Source: Maribacter litopenaei (GTDB lineage Bacteria > Bacteroidota > Bacteroidia > Flavobacteriales > Flavobacteriaceae). From it: a stretch of 64,000 nucleotides of DNA. The position numbers and the translations under genes were made by a program. This document shows, one piece after another, positions 19,180 through 30,897 of the stretch. Below the pieces are notes generated by a model that ran no database searches, was not told where the DNA came from, and saw only the letters and a list, made by a program, of their open reading frames with translations. Position 1 is the first letter of the stretch. The number at the start of each line of letters is the position of its first letter. The stretch spans positions 2,105,001 to 2,169,000 of the forward strand of contig NZ_CP104205.1 in the NCBI RefSeq assembly GCF_025244665.1. Direction: 5' to 3'.

Positions 19180-22100
19180 TTAGTTGGGAACCACTTTCAT
19201 AACACCTTGCATGATTCGCCAATGTCCCGGAAAGGTACATATGTATGGATACTCGCCGGGCTCCGATGGCGCTTTAAAACGAAGCGTAACTGTTTGATCC
19301 GGATTTACCAATGCGGTCGCAAATAATACTTCCGACATTTTGGGTACATAGTTTTGAGTTGCTCCATTGGGATCTGCGGCCAATTTGTCTGCAGCGGCAC
19401 CCACCTTTTCTTTGGTACCCGGTTGAACGATCACCGATTGTGCTGCATAAAATCCACATTGTCCGAACCAATTCCACTTCCTTACCTGCAGGCACTACAA
19501 ACTCCGTAATGTCAAATTTCATTTCGTTTTGGATCGTCTTCATATTGATAACGACTCTATCCGCTGAAACAGCTTCATCGTCTGTATCTTCGCCCAAACC
19601 TTCCATGGCATAGTTTTTTATAAACACCTCTGCGATAGAGCTACCTCCAAAGGCATTATTGGCGCTTTGGGAAAAATCGGTCTCCACCTCATATTTCCAA
19701 GTACCTGCCAAGGATAGGTTTTTGCTCCCGGATCTAATGTATAGTTGTTACGGCCTTCCGTAGATTCCACCTCCTCCGCCTGTGTCCTCTACCCGGATGG
19801 CCAAGGTGTTTTTTCCACTCTTGAATAGGTCCGTATCAATATCATAGTATCGGTTTCCGGCATATTCCCCTTCGGTGACACCGATTTGAGTTCCATTGAG
19901 GTACACTATATCAGAATCATCAATGGGACCCAATGAAATATAAGCAGACTGACCTGGACTAAAATTAAAATCTTTACGAAACCGAGATGATACCGTCCAT
20001 TTCCAATCCGGCATCCTCAATGTATTGAGGTAGTTCCATTGTTTTCCAACCACTGTCGTCATAATCCAACGCCTGTCTTTTTGTAATACCCAAAGAGGAA
20101 ATGTCAAAATTTGGATACTCCTCTCTGTAACTGGCCATAAAGCCATTGCCCTGTTTGGCGGCGGCGGCATACACCGCCTTGGAAAGCCAATTGTCCTTTA
20201 AAACAGCATCGCTCTTGCTTACATCGTAAATTACTTCTCCTAACACATCTGAAGGTTCCCTGTCGGCCATATATAAGATTGCCGCAAGCTGCACTAAAGG
20301 TTCTTTATCGTACAATACGTTGGATTTTATAATGGCATTATCCGATGCCTCCGTTTTGGGAAGTATTTGGACAGCGGCCCTACGTACAGCGGCCGATGGA
20401 TGGTATAGGGCTCCAGCAACCACATCCCTGGCTTCTTGGTTGGACTCCAATGATACCAATCCATCTATAGTCCATAAAGCATGTAATGCTCCCGCATTCA
20501 TACCCATATTATCAACGTTATTGGAATTCACTAATTTATATAGGTCTGTAAGCACGTCAGTATCTTGATTTTCGACCAGAAGGCGCTGGGCTGTCATTCT
20601 CCAAAACATATTGGGATTACTTAAGGCGCCTACCGGACCTTCGGAATCCTCAGAGTTCAAAACCATGGGATCCGTTTCATGCGCTCCTTTGGGAACCACT
20701 CTCCATATACGTCCTCTGGATTTATCCCTAAGGGGATTCACATAAGCATTTCCGTCACCATTTTCGGCATCGAAACCTCCACGTTCCTTACTAGGCGTTG
20801 GATTGTGCTGCACGATAAAATTATACCAATCCGCCACCCAAACATTGCCATCCGGGCCCACTTTCGCTTCCACGGGAGAAACCCACTCGTCTGAGGAAGC
20901 AAATAGATTTCCGCCATCCTCTTCCTGGTACCCTGCTCCCGTCTTTACAATTTTTGCCATGTGCACAACGCCTCCGGTAGGCTCGCAGACAAAGGCGATT
21001 TTATTCCAATAGGTACTGGGATAGTTTCTTGCCGTATAGAAATGGTGTCCGGCTGCCGCGGTAAAACCACCAAATACGTCCACTTGTCTAACGTTAGGGG
21101 TTATGGCCTGCATATCATAATGACCGTCTATCTTAAGACTGCCTTGGGCCGGAATCCCCACAATACCGTTCATGGCAGAATTTGGAATGCCCAAATACAC
21201 GCTATGTGTGTTGTTGGCAGTAGAAGCAAATACGGAATTGTCCTCTGTAATACCCAAACCCCATGTATTGTTACTGGTGTTTGTCAATACCTCGAAGGTG
21301 TTTTTCTTTGGATTGAATCGGTATACGTTTTGATTGAATTTAAAGTTCTTTCCAAATATCTGACCCTCAAAGCCTGAATAGCCCACTACTCCATACAATT
21401 GATTGTCTATCCTATATTGCAAGTTGGAAGGCCCTGCGTGGGTATCAAAAGTACCCCAGCCGTCAATCATTATTTCCCGTACATCCGCTTTATCATCGCC
21501 GTTGGTATCCTTAAGAAATAGAAAATGTGGCGCCTGGGAAACTACAATTCCTACGTCATAAAAAGAGAAACTGGTAGGGATGTTCAAATTTTCAGCAAAT
21601 ATGGTGAACTTGTCCGCTTTACCATCTCCATCGGTATCCTCACAAATTTTTACCCTATCGTCACCTATACCGTTATCATTTCTAACCGTATTTGGATAAT
21701 CCACTGTTTCAATGACCCAAAGCCTACCACGCTCATCCCAGTTCATGGCGATCGGATTTATGATATCCGGCTCGGAAACAAATAGTTCCAATTTAAAACC
21801 CGCAGGTACCTGAATCAACTTTGCCGATTCTTACGGAGATAGCGGCAATTGATATTTGGGTGCAGGGTCTCTTTTCTCATAGTTGGGAATATTAGGCTTC
21901 TCTTCATATTTTAAAGTGGGTATTTCCGCTGCAAAGGCTATCCAATTTTCCCTTGGTGTATCTCCAACTGCCCATAAAATCCCTTCCTTTACCAAGTTTT
22001 GAAAACCAGGATTGGCCCATGTACGCTCATCATGCCCATAAGCAGTGTAAAAAACCTTTCCATCTCCATATTCCTTGACCCAGGTCCAAGGTTCGTGATG

Positions 22101-22679
22101 GTCTCCTTCTACCCTTTCCATTAGCACCGTAATATCATCCGCAATCTTATCATGGACGTATGTTTCGTCCCATATGGAAAAAGGCTCCACGTTCTGCATG
22201 ATAGGATGTTCCTTTTTGATAATATCCGTAGTAAAAGTACCCGTTCCATGCTCCAAGAACTGTGCACCTACCAAATCGATATATTCCGGTGAATTTTTAA
22301 AACAGAAACTGGCAGAATGAATCGGAATGAACGCATGGCCCTCACGAACATAGTCCAACAAGGCCTTTTCCTGCGACGGGGTTATCTCCTCATGATTGGC
22401 ATATACGATCAAACCATCATAGAGGGAAAGGTTCCTTTCATTCAAATCATTGACATCTTCCGTATAGGTAATGTTAATCCCATCCTTGGTCAATGCCGAT
22501 GCCAAAATAGGAAAGTAAGCACGAGAATTGTGATGTTCAATGGAGTGCCCCAAGAACAACAGTTCCAATCTTACGGGAACATCATCTGCAATGGCCTTAT
22601 TCCCATTTTCTGATTTACAACCGGTAACCAGTAGCAAAACACCAAAAACCACTGATAATATCTTATAAAAAGCCTTCAT
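19180..22679 (-). CDS. ThuA / PVC-type dehydrogenase / HEAT / cupredoxin multidomain lipoprotein (several breaks)
   Basis: One gene of about 1165 residues after repair. Order: lipoprotein signal (LLVTGCKSE), ThuA domain (LFLGHSIEHHNSRAYFPILA ... VFYTAYGHDERTW), then SPEESAKLIQVPAGFKLELF leading into a PVC-type membrane-bound dehydrogenase beta-propeller (EPDIINPIAMNWDERGRLWV; GNVWVADWYNF), HEAT-like repeats, a galactose-binding-like sandwich (DIVYLNGTQIG) and a C-terminal azurin-type cupredoxin (YPYICTFPGHWRIMQG, with Cys, His, Met copper ligands). Breaks are TAA at 21831 (CCGGAA written CCGTAA), CCGAGA at 19982, and slips near 19705-19760, 19440 and 19475. It probably oxidises sugars in the envelope and passes electrons to copper. 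Confidence 0.85.
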
Positions 22680-22854
22680 AAAATGATAAATATTGATTTA
22701 GCTTTCAATTTTAATCATAATATTACAATTAGATGCCCTGTGTTTTATCCTATCCTGACTGTATTTTATCATGCTAATCCATAAATTGTTAAATTTACAG
22801 GCAAATTAGTGTTTTGTTGCTCCCTTTGGGAGTACGTACCCAAAAGTTGGAATT

Positions 22855-23720
22855 TTGAAGGTAGCATTAGAAAAATCCCCCATCCCAAAAACACATGCCC
22901 TGGTTTCCAAGGCCCTCAAACAACCTTTGTTCGATCCCAATTGGCACTTCCATCCGAATATCAACTGTTCATGATCCTAAAAGGTAGGGGTACACAATTT
23001 ATTGGAGATAGTATACGTCCCTATAGGGAGGGAGAAATTACCTTTACCGGACCCAATCTCCCCCACCTCCGGAAAAGCGATGTTGAAGGGAAGAAGGACA
23101 GTAAAGATGGATATTCAGAAGGCATCGTTATTTATTTTAATGGAAACTTTTTGGGAGAAAATCTTTTACAGAAAGAGGAAGGTATTAAGTTGAACCAGCT
23201 GTTTAAAAAAAGTCTTCGTGGACTATTAGTTCAGGGAAATACAGCTTATGAAGTCCAAAAATTGATGCAAAACCTTTTGCATTTAGAGGGTCCGGAAAGC
23301 GTACTCGAATTATTGAAGATTCTTAATCTTTTGAGTGAAACCAAGGATATGGAGGTTTTGGCAAGTCCAGGATATATAAATTCCCTAAAACAAGGGGACA
23401 CGGAACGTATGAATACCGTGTATGCCTATGTTATGAGACATTTCCGTAGAAAAATAGCTTTGGAAGAACTGGCAGAACTCACAAATATGACCCCAACCTC
23501 TTTCAGCCGCTATTTTAAGGTGCATGCCAATAAGACCTTTTCAGAATTCGTGAGTGAAATTAGAATCGGGCACGCCTGCAAACTACTGTTGGAAGAAAAT
23601 ATGAACGCTTCCCAGGCCTGTTACGCTAGTGGTTTCGAGACCCTTTCTAACTTCAACAAACAATTTAAAGGTATTACCAATCGTACTCCTATTGCCTATA
23701 AACAAGAATTCGGAAATTGA
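22855..23720 (+). CDS. AraC-family regulator (one frameshift)
   Basis: About 288 residues. The N-terminal cupin-like sensing half includes PNWHFHPEYQLFMILKGRGT, the C-terminal half two helix-turn-helix motifs (ALEELAELTNMTPTSFSRYF; NASQACYASGFETLSNFNKQ). The N-terminal frame joins at about 22954, where CCGGAA is written CCGAA. The repaired frame has no ATG near the expected start; TTG at 22855, followed by KVALEKSPIPKTHALVSKAL, is the best candidate. It is divergent from the sugar-oxidation operon and is its likely regulator. Confidence 0.85.
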
Positions 23721-23836
23721 TATCCGTACAGTTTGTAAGGTATTTATTTTAGCATTTTACTCTTCGAATATGACTAAAATCCACCTACGCTTCCAAGTCA
23801 AGTATTCAACGTACCTTCGCAGCTTATAAGAACTAC

Positions 23837-25168
23837 ATGACATTTAAAGAACTTGGCCTCACTGGGCCTATTTTAGAGGCTTTGGAAAAAGAGGGGTATA
23901 CACATCCCACACCCATTCAAGAGCAAGCCATTCCCATATTATTACAAAAAAAGGATTTATTGGGCGTAGCCCAAACAGGTACCGGAAAAACCGCGGCCTT
24001 TGGTCTTCCTATGCTCCATCACCTGTACGAAGGAATAAAGCTGAGTGATACCAAACGAAGAATAAAAGCGCTCATTGTGACACCAACACGAGAGCTCGCC
24101 ATTCAGATTGGGGAAAGCCTTACTGCGTATGGCGCCTTCACAGGACTAAGGAATACCGTGATTTTTGGAGGGGTAAAGCAAGGAAAACAAGTCAACGCCC
24201 TAAAAAGTGGCACGGACATTCTAGTAGCAACCCCAGGTCGATTGCTTGATCTATTGAGTCAAGGTTATATAAGTTTTAAGGACCTGGATATCGTGGTTTT
24301 GGACGAGGCCGACCGAGATGTTGGACATGGGTTTTATTCATGATGTAAAAAAAATCATTGCCAAATTACCCCCAAAAAGACAGTCGCTCTTTTTCTCCGC
24401 CACCATGCCACAGGATATTGTGGAGTTGTCCAAAAGCATGTTGGGGGATTTTCATAGGGTTACCATAAGGCCGAGACAAACCCACTGCAGAAAAAGTGCA
24501 ACAAGGAGTTTATTTCGTGAGCAAACAAAATAAGCCCAAGTTACTTATCCATTTACTTAAGGAGCGTCCAAAGGAGTCGGTATTGGTATTTTCCCGCACC
24601 AAACACGGAGCCAACAAAATTGTAAAGAAATTGGCGCAAGCAGGCATTAAGTCGGCAGCCATTCACGGCAATAAGTCACAGACCGCAAGGCAAAAGGCCC
24701 TTGGGGATTTTAAGGACGGTAAGCTAAAAGTGCTGGTCGCCACAGATATCGCAGCTAGGGGTATCGATGTGGACGAACTGTCATTAGTGGTCAATTTTGA
24801 TTTGCCCAATGTTCCGAGAAACCTATGTTCATAGAATTGGGCGTACCGGTCGTGCCGATGCCAGTGGCACGGCATTGTCCTTCTGTGATAAGGATGAAAG
24901 GCCTTATCTGCGGGATATCGAAAAGTTGATAAAGCAAGGTGTTCCGCATATGCCCGAGCATCAGTTTGTAGATGATGAAACGGAAATAAAGGATACCGAA
25001 TCTTCAAAACCAAAAGAAAAAGAGCAACAGAACCCATTTCCAAAACCTGGAAACCGAAATAAGAATAGAAACAGGAATAGGAATCGAAATAAAAATCGCA
25101 ACTCCCGAGGAAACAAATCCGGTAAACCCAAGTTTAGGGATGCCCCTAAAAAAGGAAGTCATTCTTAG
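23837..25168 (+). CDS. DEAD-box RNA helicase, RhlE-like (three frameshifts)
   Basis: ATP-dependent RNA helicase of about 443 residues. Q motif ([19 protein letters not shown]...[10 protein letters not shown]), motif [10 protein letters not shown], motif Ia PTRELAIQ, motif II DEAD, motif III SAT, motif [12 protein letters not shown] and motif [10 protein letters not shown] are all present; the tail is a basic, Asn/Arg-rich repeat (NRNKNRNRN) that binds RNA. All three breaks, at 24313, 24471 and 24814, are CCGAGA where CCAGA gives [23 protein letters not shown] and [11 protein letters not shown]. This gene is the clearest witness for that read-error signature. Confidence 0.95.
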
Positions 25169-25238
25169 CTTCCAAAAAATTCCCATATCGGTAAAAAAAG
25201 GGTGAACAGGCTATCTTTATGGTTTAAAATAAATAGGA

Positions 25239-25931
25239 ATGAAGCGACAATTATTTATTTACGGAAGTGGAAGACATACGGTTCCATTTTTGGACTATGT
25301 GGCAAAAGCTACGGGTAAGGAACCACCCAACCTTTGTTTTATCCCTACGGCCAGTGGAGAAGACCAGGACTACATTGAATCTTTTTACGAGGTCTGTTCC
25401 CAAATCGATGTGATTCCGCATGTTATGAGCGTTTGGATCAATTCCTATGACCAAAATGAAACTTTTGGGGACATTATTTCAAAAATGGATGCTATTGTCG
25501 TTGGTGGCGGCAATACCCTGAATATGTTGGCCATTTGGAAAGCCCAAGGTATCGATTCCGAACTAAAAAAAGCTTATTATAATGGTGTAGTCATGGCTGG
25601 GGGAAGCGCAGGATCATTATGTTGGTTCAATGCCGGTACCACTGATTCCGGACCTAAAGAACTAAGTATCGTGGAGGGTATGGCCTTTATTGACAAAAGT
25701 CATTGTCCGCATTATAATTCGGAAACTTCTAGGCGACCCTTGTACCACAACAATATTCTTTCCGGAAAACTGACCGATGGCTATGCCTGTGACGACCGTT
25801 CGGCTATTCACTTCATCAACGAGCAAGTACATACCTCGGTTTCCTTGGATGAGCAAAATAATTCCTACTATGTCCATGAACAGGAGGGAAAGATTGTGGA
25901 AGACCGACTGGATAGAATCCTAATTTCCTAG
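25239..25931 (+). CDS. Peptidase E (S51 family, alpha-aspartyl dipeptidase-like)
   Basis: A 230-residue class-I glutamine-amidotransferase-like hydrolase. The nucleophile elbow is VMAGGSAGSLCWF, with Ser in GGSAGS, and the VVGGGNTLNMLAIWK and HCPHYNSE segments match S51 peptidases. It is intact, unlike its neighbours. S51 enzymes cleave Asp-X dipeptides or, in some branches, cyanophycin dipeptides. A longer branch-specific substrate cannot be inferred here. Confidence 0.88.
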   Translation: MKRQLFIYGSGRHTVPFLDYVAKATGKEPPNLCFIPTASGEDQDYIESFYEVCSQIDVIPHVMSVWINSYDQNETFGDIISKMDAIVVGGGNTLNMLAIWKAQGIDSELKKAYYNGVVMAGGSAGSLCWFNAGTTDSGPKELSIVEGMAFIDKSHCPHYNSETSRRPLYHNNILSGKLTDGYACDDRSAIHFINEQVHTSVSLDEQNNSYYVHEQEGKIVEDRLDRILIS

Positions 25932-26074
25932 TCTATATCTGCCTAATTTTTTTAGTTTTCATATAGGTTTTCGTTCTTAAATGTAAGCCGATTCTTTCCT
26001 AGTATTTGAATTGTATTTAATCTATTGATAATCAATTTATTTCTTATTTTTAGTGAAATCCAACCAAACTAAAT

Positions 26075-27570
26075 ATGAGAAATACCATCACCCTTGCTTT
26101 CCTTGCTGCGACCACTTTTTTATCCGCTCAAACTGAAAAAGAAATAGCCGCGGCAACAGTCCGAGAAAAACAACATAGAAGGCCATATCTATTTTCACGG
26201 CCGATGATGTATTAAAAGGCCGTGGAACCGGAACCCCGGAACTAAAAATTGCAGCATCCTATCTTGCCAATACTTTACGTAGTTATGGCATAAAACCACA
26301 TCCGACCACAAATTCATATTATCAAACATTCAATCTTCTCCAAACAGCTCCACCAGATTTACTAAAAGTTTCCATAAACGGAGAGGCACACCCGCATGTG
26401 ATTGCGATAAAAGCCAAGGCAACTAAAATTTCCGGGGATGCCATATTTCTAGGATATGGACAGACAGATGATTATGATGGCAAGGATGTTAAGGGAAAAC
26501 TTATAATAGTAAGGGCCGGCACGTCAGAGGCTACCGATGCTAGGAGTATTTATATGGCTCATAAGGAAAAACAAGAATTAGCCAAGTCGAAAGGGGCTAT
26601 CGGCATCATTGAGATGACGTTGCTAGAGGAAGACTGGTGGACACGTATGTCACACTTTATGGGAGAAAGTGTAAAGATTCCGGACCCAGTGAACCCACAA
26701 AACCCACCGAATGACTTTCTACATCTTTGGGTAAATACCACCGCTGAAAAACTAGAGGGACCTCTAAGCAACAAAGGCACCTATGCCATTGAAACCGATG
26801 GAATTAAGGAAGAAACCCTGGTAACCCAAAATGTTATTGGCGTGCTAGATGGAACCGATCCACAACTGAAGGACGAATACATCATGTATTCCGCACATTA
26901 TGACCATGTGGGCATTGGAAGACCTAATGCAGAAGGAGACAGTATTTACAATGGTGCCCGTGATAATGCCATTGGCACTACAGCTGTTTTAAGTATGGCT
27001 GAGAATATTGGCAAATATCCAACGAAACGTTCCGCTGTCTTTATCTTCTTTACAGGAGAGGAAAAAGGACTTCTAGGTAGTAAATACTATGCAGAGCATC
27101 CTGTATTCCCGTTAAATCAGATCGTATATGGCTTCAATACTGATGGAGCCGGTTACAACAATACCAAATTGGCCATGGTTATTGGGTTGAACCGAACCAC
27201 GGCCCAAAAACATATCCTAACCGGTGCAGCGGCTTTTGGACTTGAAGCTATTGATGATCCTGCACCCGAACAAGGTCTTTTTGACCGGAGCGACAATGTT
27301 AGTTTCGCCAGCAAAGGAGTACCCGCACCCACCTACTCCACCGGTTTTGATGCCTTTGATGATGAAATCAATAAATATTATCATCAAGCTACTGATGAAG
27401 CGGAAAGCTTGGACTATGACTATTTAGTAAAATTCTATCAAGGATATGTGTTATCGGGTAGGTTAATCGCCAACGACCCTGAAAGACCTTATTGGGTAAA
27501 GGGTGATAAGTATGAAGCGGCGGCAAACATTCTATATGGAATCGCCCCTGAAACACCCCTGAAAAACTAA
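26075..27570 (+). CDS. M28-family aminopeptidase with PA domain (two frameshifts)
   Basis: Secreted zinc peptidase of about 498 residues. Signal peptide at 26075 (NTITLALAFL-type, ending LSAQ), an N-terminal part KGRGTGTPELKIAASYLANT, a PA-like insertion (DVKGKLIIVRAGTSEA), then the M28 catalytic core: YSAHYDHVG (His, Asp), GARDNAIGTTAVLSMAE (Asp), FFTGEEKGLLGSKYYAEH (Glu-Glu), NTDGAG and a late His in NKYYHQATDE. Frame breaks occur at 26161 (CCGAGA for CCAGA) and at about 26196 (CACGG, one extra base). Both lie in the first 45 residues of the mature protein. Confidence 0.88.
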
Positions 27571-27590
27571 CAGACATTAATTCAAATTAA

Positions 27591-28588
27591 ATGAAGACCC
27601 GTATTAAGGCCTTTTTAGGCTTGGTATTTCTTTTTTCTGCCTGCAAGCATGAAGGTCCTACAAAGGATATACCACTATTTGTGCATGATATTAAGGATGG
27701 TCCACTCCGTGGACTAGCGATGTTTTTGAATCCACTGAGGACGATTTTACCTTCGCGATTATCTCTGATCTAAATGGCGGAGAACGGGAGGGAGTCTATA
27801 GTGCAGCTGTGGTACAACTAAATCGGTTAGATCCCACCTTTGTACTGAGTGTGGGCGACCTAATTGATGGGGGAACAGAGGATTCCCTTCAATTGGCTAC
27901 CGAATGGGATTCCTTTGAGACTAGGATCAAAAACCTGAACATGCCCTTCTTCCATTTAGGGGGCAACCATGACCTGACCAATCCCACCATGCGCACTTTT
28001 TGGAAGCAACGTTTTGGTCCGAGATACTATCATTTCCTTTATAAAAATGTATTGTTCTTAATGATGGACTCTGAGGATTATGAGGAGGAACGAATGCTAG
28101 AAATCTATAAGGCACGGGCGGAAGCCCTCAAAGTCATAAATGGGGAAGTCAATGGAATCTATGAGGAGACGGACTATTATGGCATGCAAGAACGAAAAGT
28201 AGGTGGTATGGGTTCGGAACAATTAAGCTATTTCAAGCAGGTTTTGGAGCGATACCCAAATGCTGCATGGATCTTTGTCCTAATGCATAAGCCCCTTTGG
28301 CAACGTGATGGCGATAAAGGTTTAAAGCCTTTGGAAGACCTTTTGGGCAATCGCCCCTATACGGTCATCAACGGACATATCCATTCCTTTTCGCACCAAA
28401 TTAGGAACAATCGTGACTACATCATCCTAGGTACGACAGGAGGCTCCCAAAATGCACAGGATTCCATGGCTTTTGACCATATTTCCCTGGTGCGCATGGC
28501 CAAGGAACCCATAGTTACCCATTTAAAAATGAACGGTATTTTGGATAAAAAAGGGGAATTACCACCAACGGGGGAGCTCATCCATTGA
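27591..28588 (+). CDS. Calcineurin-like metallophosphoesterase, lipoprotein (one frameshift)
   Basis: About 332 residues. Lipoprotein signal (LVFLFSACKHE), then metallophosphoesterase motifs: FAIISDLNGG (in the family usually SDxH, here Asp-Leu-Asn), VLSVGDLIDGG, HLGGNHDLTN, VLMHKPLW and INGHIHSF. The frame breaks near 27706, where one more C (CCCG) gives PLPWTSDVFESTEDDF. It ends 10 bases before the first DUF6090 gene, so the array probably shares its promoter. The Asn in place of the first metal His is unusual and might alter metal binding. Confidence 0.85.
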
Positions 28589-28598
28589 AAACAGTTTT

Positions 28599-29348
28599 AT
28601 GATCAAATTCTTTAGAAAAATCCGTCAGCAACTGGTCAAAGAAAATCGATTATCTAAATATTTTCTATATGCCTTTGGCGAAATGGTATTGGTAGTCGTA
28701 GGTATTTTGATTGCGCTTCAAATCGACAATTGGAACGAAAACCGAAAACTCGAGGTAAAGACTCAAAATTACTATAAACAAATACTGGAAGACCTGCAAA
28801 AAGACAAAACATTTGCAACGCAAACCATTACAAAGTTTGAATTGCAGAGAAAAGCCTATCAAGACTACATCGACAAATTCAAATCCTCACAATTCACATT
28901 GACATCCATGTACGAGGAATTATTGGACTTGAACGCTGAATCCTATGCCCTAAACTTCAATACCAGTACCATTGAATCACTCCAAAACAGCGGAGAAATA
29001 GCACTAATTCCCCCTCACCTAAGGAATAAGCTGTTAGACCTTAAACGGATGCAACAAAAAATAACCCTTGACGAGAGCTTGGACAATAGGGCAAAAACCG
29101 GTGTCACAGAGCGTATTAGTATGCTTATTGGATCACCTGACTTAGAGAAAAGATTGGAACACCAAGAGGAGTTAAAGCATTCATTGGATATAGAAAAAAA
29201 TAAGGCTAAGATAATCCTAGGTTTAGAGGGCGTACAGGATTGGATGGACTTTTCAGAGAAAAAATCCATTGGGCAGCTTAAGGAATTGGTAAAAGAAATA
29301 GAAACCATCGAAGAACTCATTATCAAAGAAATAGCATCCTTGTCATGA
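28599..29348 (+). CDS. DUF6090 protein, array copy 1
   Basis: A 249-residue DUF6090 protein. A short basic amphipathic N-terminus (MIKFFRKIRQQLVKENRLSK) precedes one strongly hydrophobic helix (GEMVLVVVGILIALQI) and the invariant DNWNENR; the remainder is helical, charged and predicted coiled coil outside the membrane. No enzymatic motif is visible. Only the first about 50 residues are shared with the other copies. Its stop TGA overlaps the ATG of copy 2 (ATGA). Confidence 0.9.
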   Translation: MIKFFRKIRQQLVKENRLSKYFLYAFGEMVLVVVGILIALQIDNWNENRKLEVKTQNYYKQILEDLQKDKTFATQTITKFELQRKAYQDYIDKFKSSQFTLTSMYEELLDLNAESYALNFNTSTIESLQNSGEIALIPPHLRNKLLDLKRMQQKITLDESLDNRAKTGVTERISMLIGSPDLEKRLEHQEELKHSLDIEKNKAKIILGLEGVQDWMDFSEKKSIGQLKELVKEIETIEELIIKEIASLS

Positions 29349-30104
29349 TTAAATTCTTTAGAAAAATTCGGCAACAATTACTGAAGGAAAACAGGTTTTC
29401 TAAATATTTACTCTATGCTATCGGTGAAATCTTTCTCGGTGGTCATTGGTATTTTGATAGCCTTACAAATCGACAACTGGAACGAAACTCAAAAAAGTAA
29501 AAGCCTAGAACAACAATTACTAAAGGCCCTATTGACGGAATTTGAATCTAACCTACAATTGTTGGACGAAGTAATTGCCATGAACAACTTGAATATAGAA
29601 AACAGTATTCGTTTGGGCGAATTTACAGGTCCCTCCCTTTCCAACATCAATGAAAAGGAACTTTCACAATACATGGTGGGCATATTTAAAATAGAACCGA
29701 GATATACACCAAATCAGGGCGCGGTACAGGAAATTATAAATTCGGGCAGGCTCAGTGTATTGTCGGATGACCTGCTCCGCAAGGCCATATCATCCTGGCA
29801 GTCCAGTCTCGAAAGTGTAAAAAGACAAGAGACGTATGTCGTAGAAAGACGGGATATAGGGCACGACTTTTTTTTAAAGGGAGGAAATTTCAGGAGGCAC
29901 CTTGATATAATTGACGACGCACTGCTCGACCCAACTCCCAGTAAATTTCCGGATAACGATTTCAAATTTTTGGAAAATCGAGAATTTGAAAGTCAGCTCT
30001 ATCTGTTTATTGTAGCTTCCAAAAATCTGAACGTCGCATTTTACGAACCTCTGAGGGAGCGTATAAATACCATAATTAACTTGATTAACAACGACCTTCA
30101 ATGA
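29345..30104 (+). CDS. DUF6090 protein, array copy 2 (one frameshift)
   Basis: The ATG at 29345 opens the canonical N-terminus (MIKFFRKIRQQLLKENRFSK), but the frame breaks in the membrane helix at 29434, where TCTGG is written TCTCGG; repair gives GEIFLVVIGILIALQIDNWNE. The C-terminal domain is diverged (YMVGIFKIEPRYTPNQGAVQ, a PNQGA...EIINSG motif seen in several DUF6090 proteins). ATGA overlaps link it to both neighbours. Confidence 0.88.
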
Positions 30105-30897
30105 TCAAATTCTTTAGAAAAGTCCGTCAAAGGCTACTTCAGGAAAACAGGTTTTCCAAATATATGCTCTACGCCCTTGGTGAAATTATACTGGTAGTCA
30201 TCGGTATACTTATCGCCCTTCAAATAAATAATTGGAATGAAAACCGTAAGGAACGTATAGAGGAAAGTGTATTATTGACCCAATTGAAATCTGAGTTTGA
30301 AAGCAACAGCAAACAACTGGGTGAAAAAATGATCATTCGCAATAACATGATTACCGCGTCCTTTAAACTGTTGGATTATATTGATCATCCGGAAAAGCGA
30401 CAGTTGGACAGTGTTAGCTCTTACCTTGTTCAAACCTTCTTGGTTCCCACCTTTGACCCCATCGTCAATGATATTATTAGTTCTCGGTAGAATTCAATTG
30501 CTAAGAAACAATAGGTTAAAAGAATTGCTTACCCTATGGATCAGTGAAATTATTCAGGTAACGGAAGAAGAGGCGGCCTGGAGGGATTATAAGTCTAGTT
30601 CCTATGCTCCATTTCTTCTTAAATATAGCTCCATAAGAACTATAATGAATAGATACTGGCAAGAAAATGCCATGGAAACATTTTATTTGGACAAAGGGAC
30701 CACCGTGAAATTTGATTTAAGAGACTCTTTGCACCGCGACCGATTTCTCTAACGTTTTTGAAAGTCCGGATTTTGAAGATCACTTGGCGGTCTGTGCTAC
30801 CGATGCAAAAATTGCCAATATCCAGTCTTTAAGCCTACAGAACAGGATTACCGAGATTTTAGGGATTATAAACCAAGAATTAAAAGAAACACAATGA
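30101..30897 (+). CDS. DUF6090 protein, array copy 3 (two frameshifts)
   Basis: N-terminus as in the family (LLQENRFSKYMLYALGEIIL), then a distinct C-terminal domain. The frame breaks at 30482 (TCTCGG for TCTGG; repair gives NDIISSGRIQLLRNNRLKEL, the typical NSGxLxLLxNxxLR motif) and near 30731 (one extra base before TATDFSNVFESPDFEDHLAV). It ends in TGA at 30895-30897, overlapping the next ATG. Confidence 0.85.

Noticed and set aside
18626..19183. Long open frame antisense to the isomerase gene
   Set aside because: It is a shadow frame: no family motifs, and the minus-strand frame has all catalytic motifs of the TIM-barrel family.
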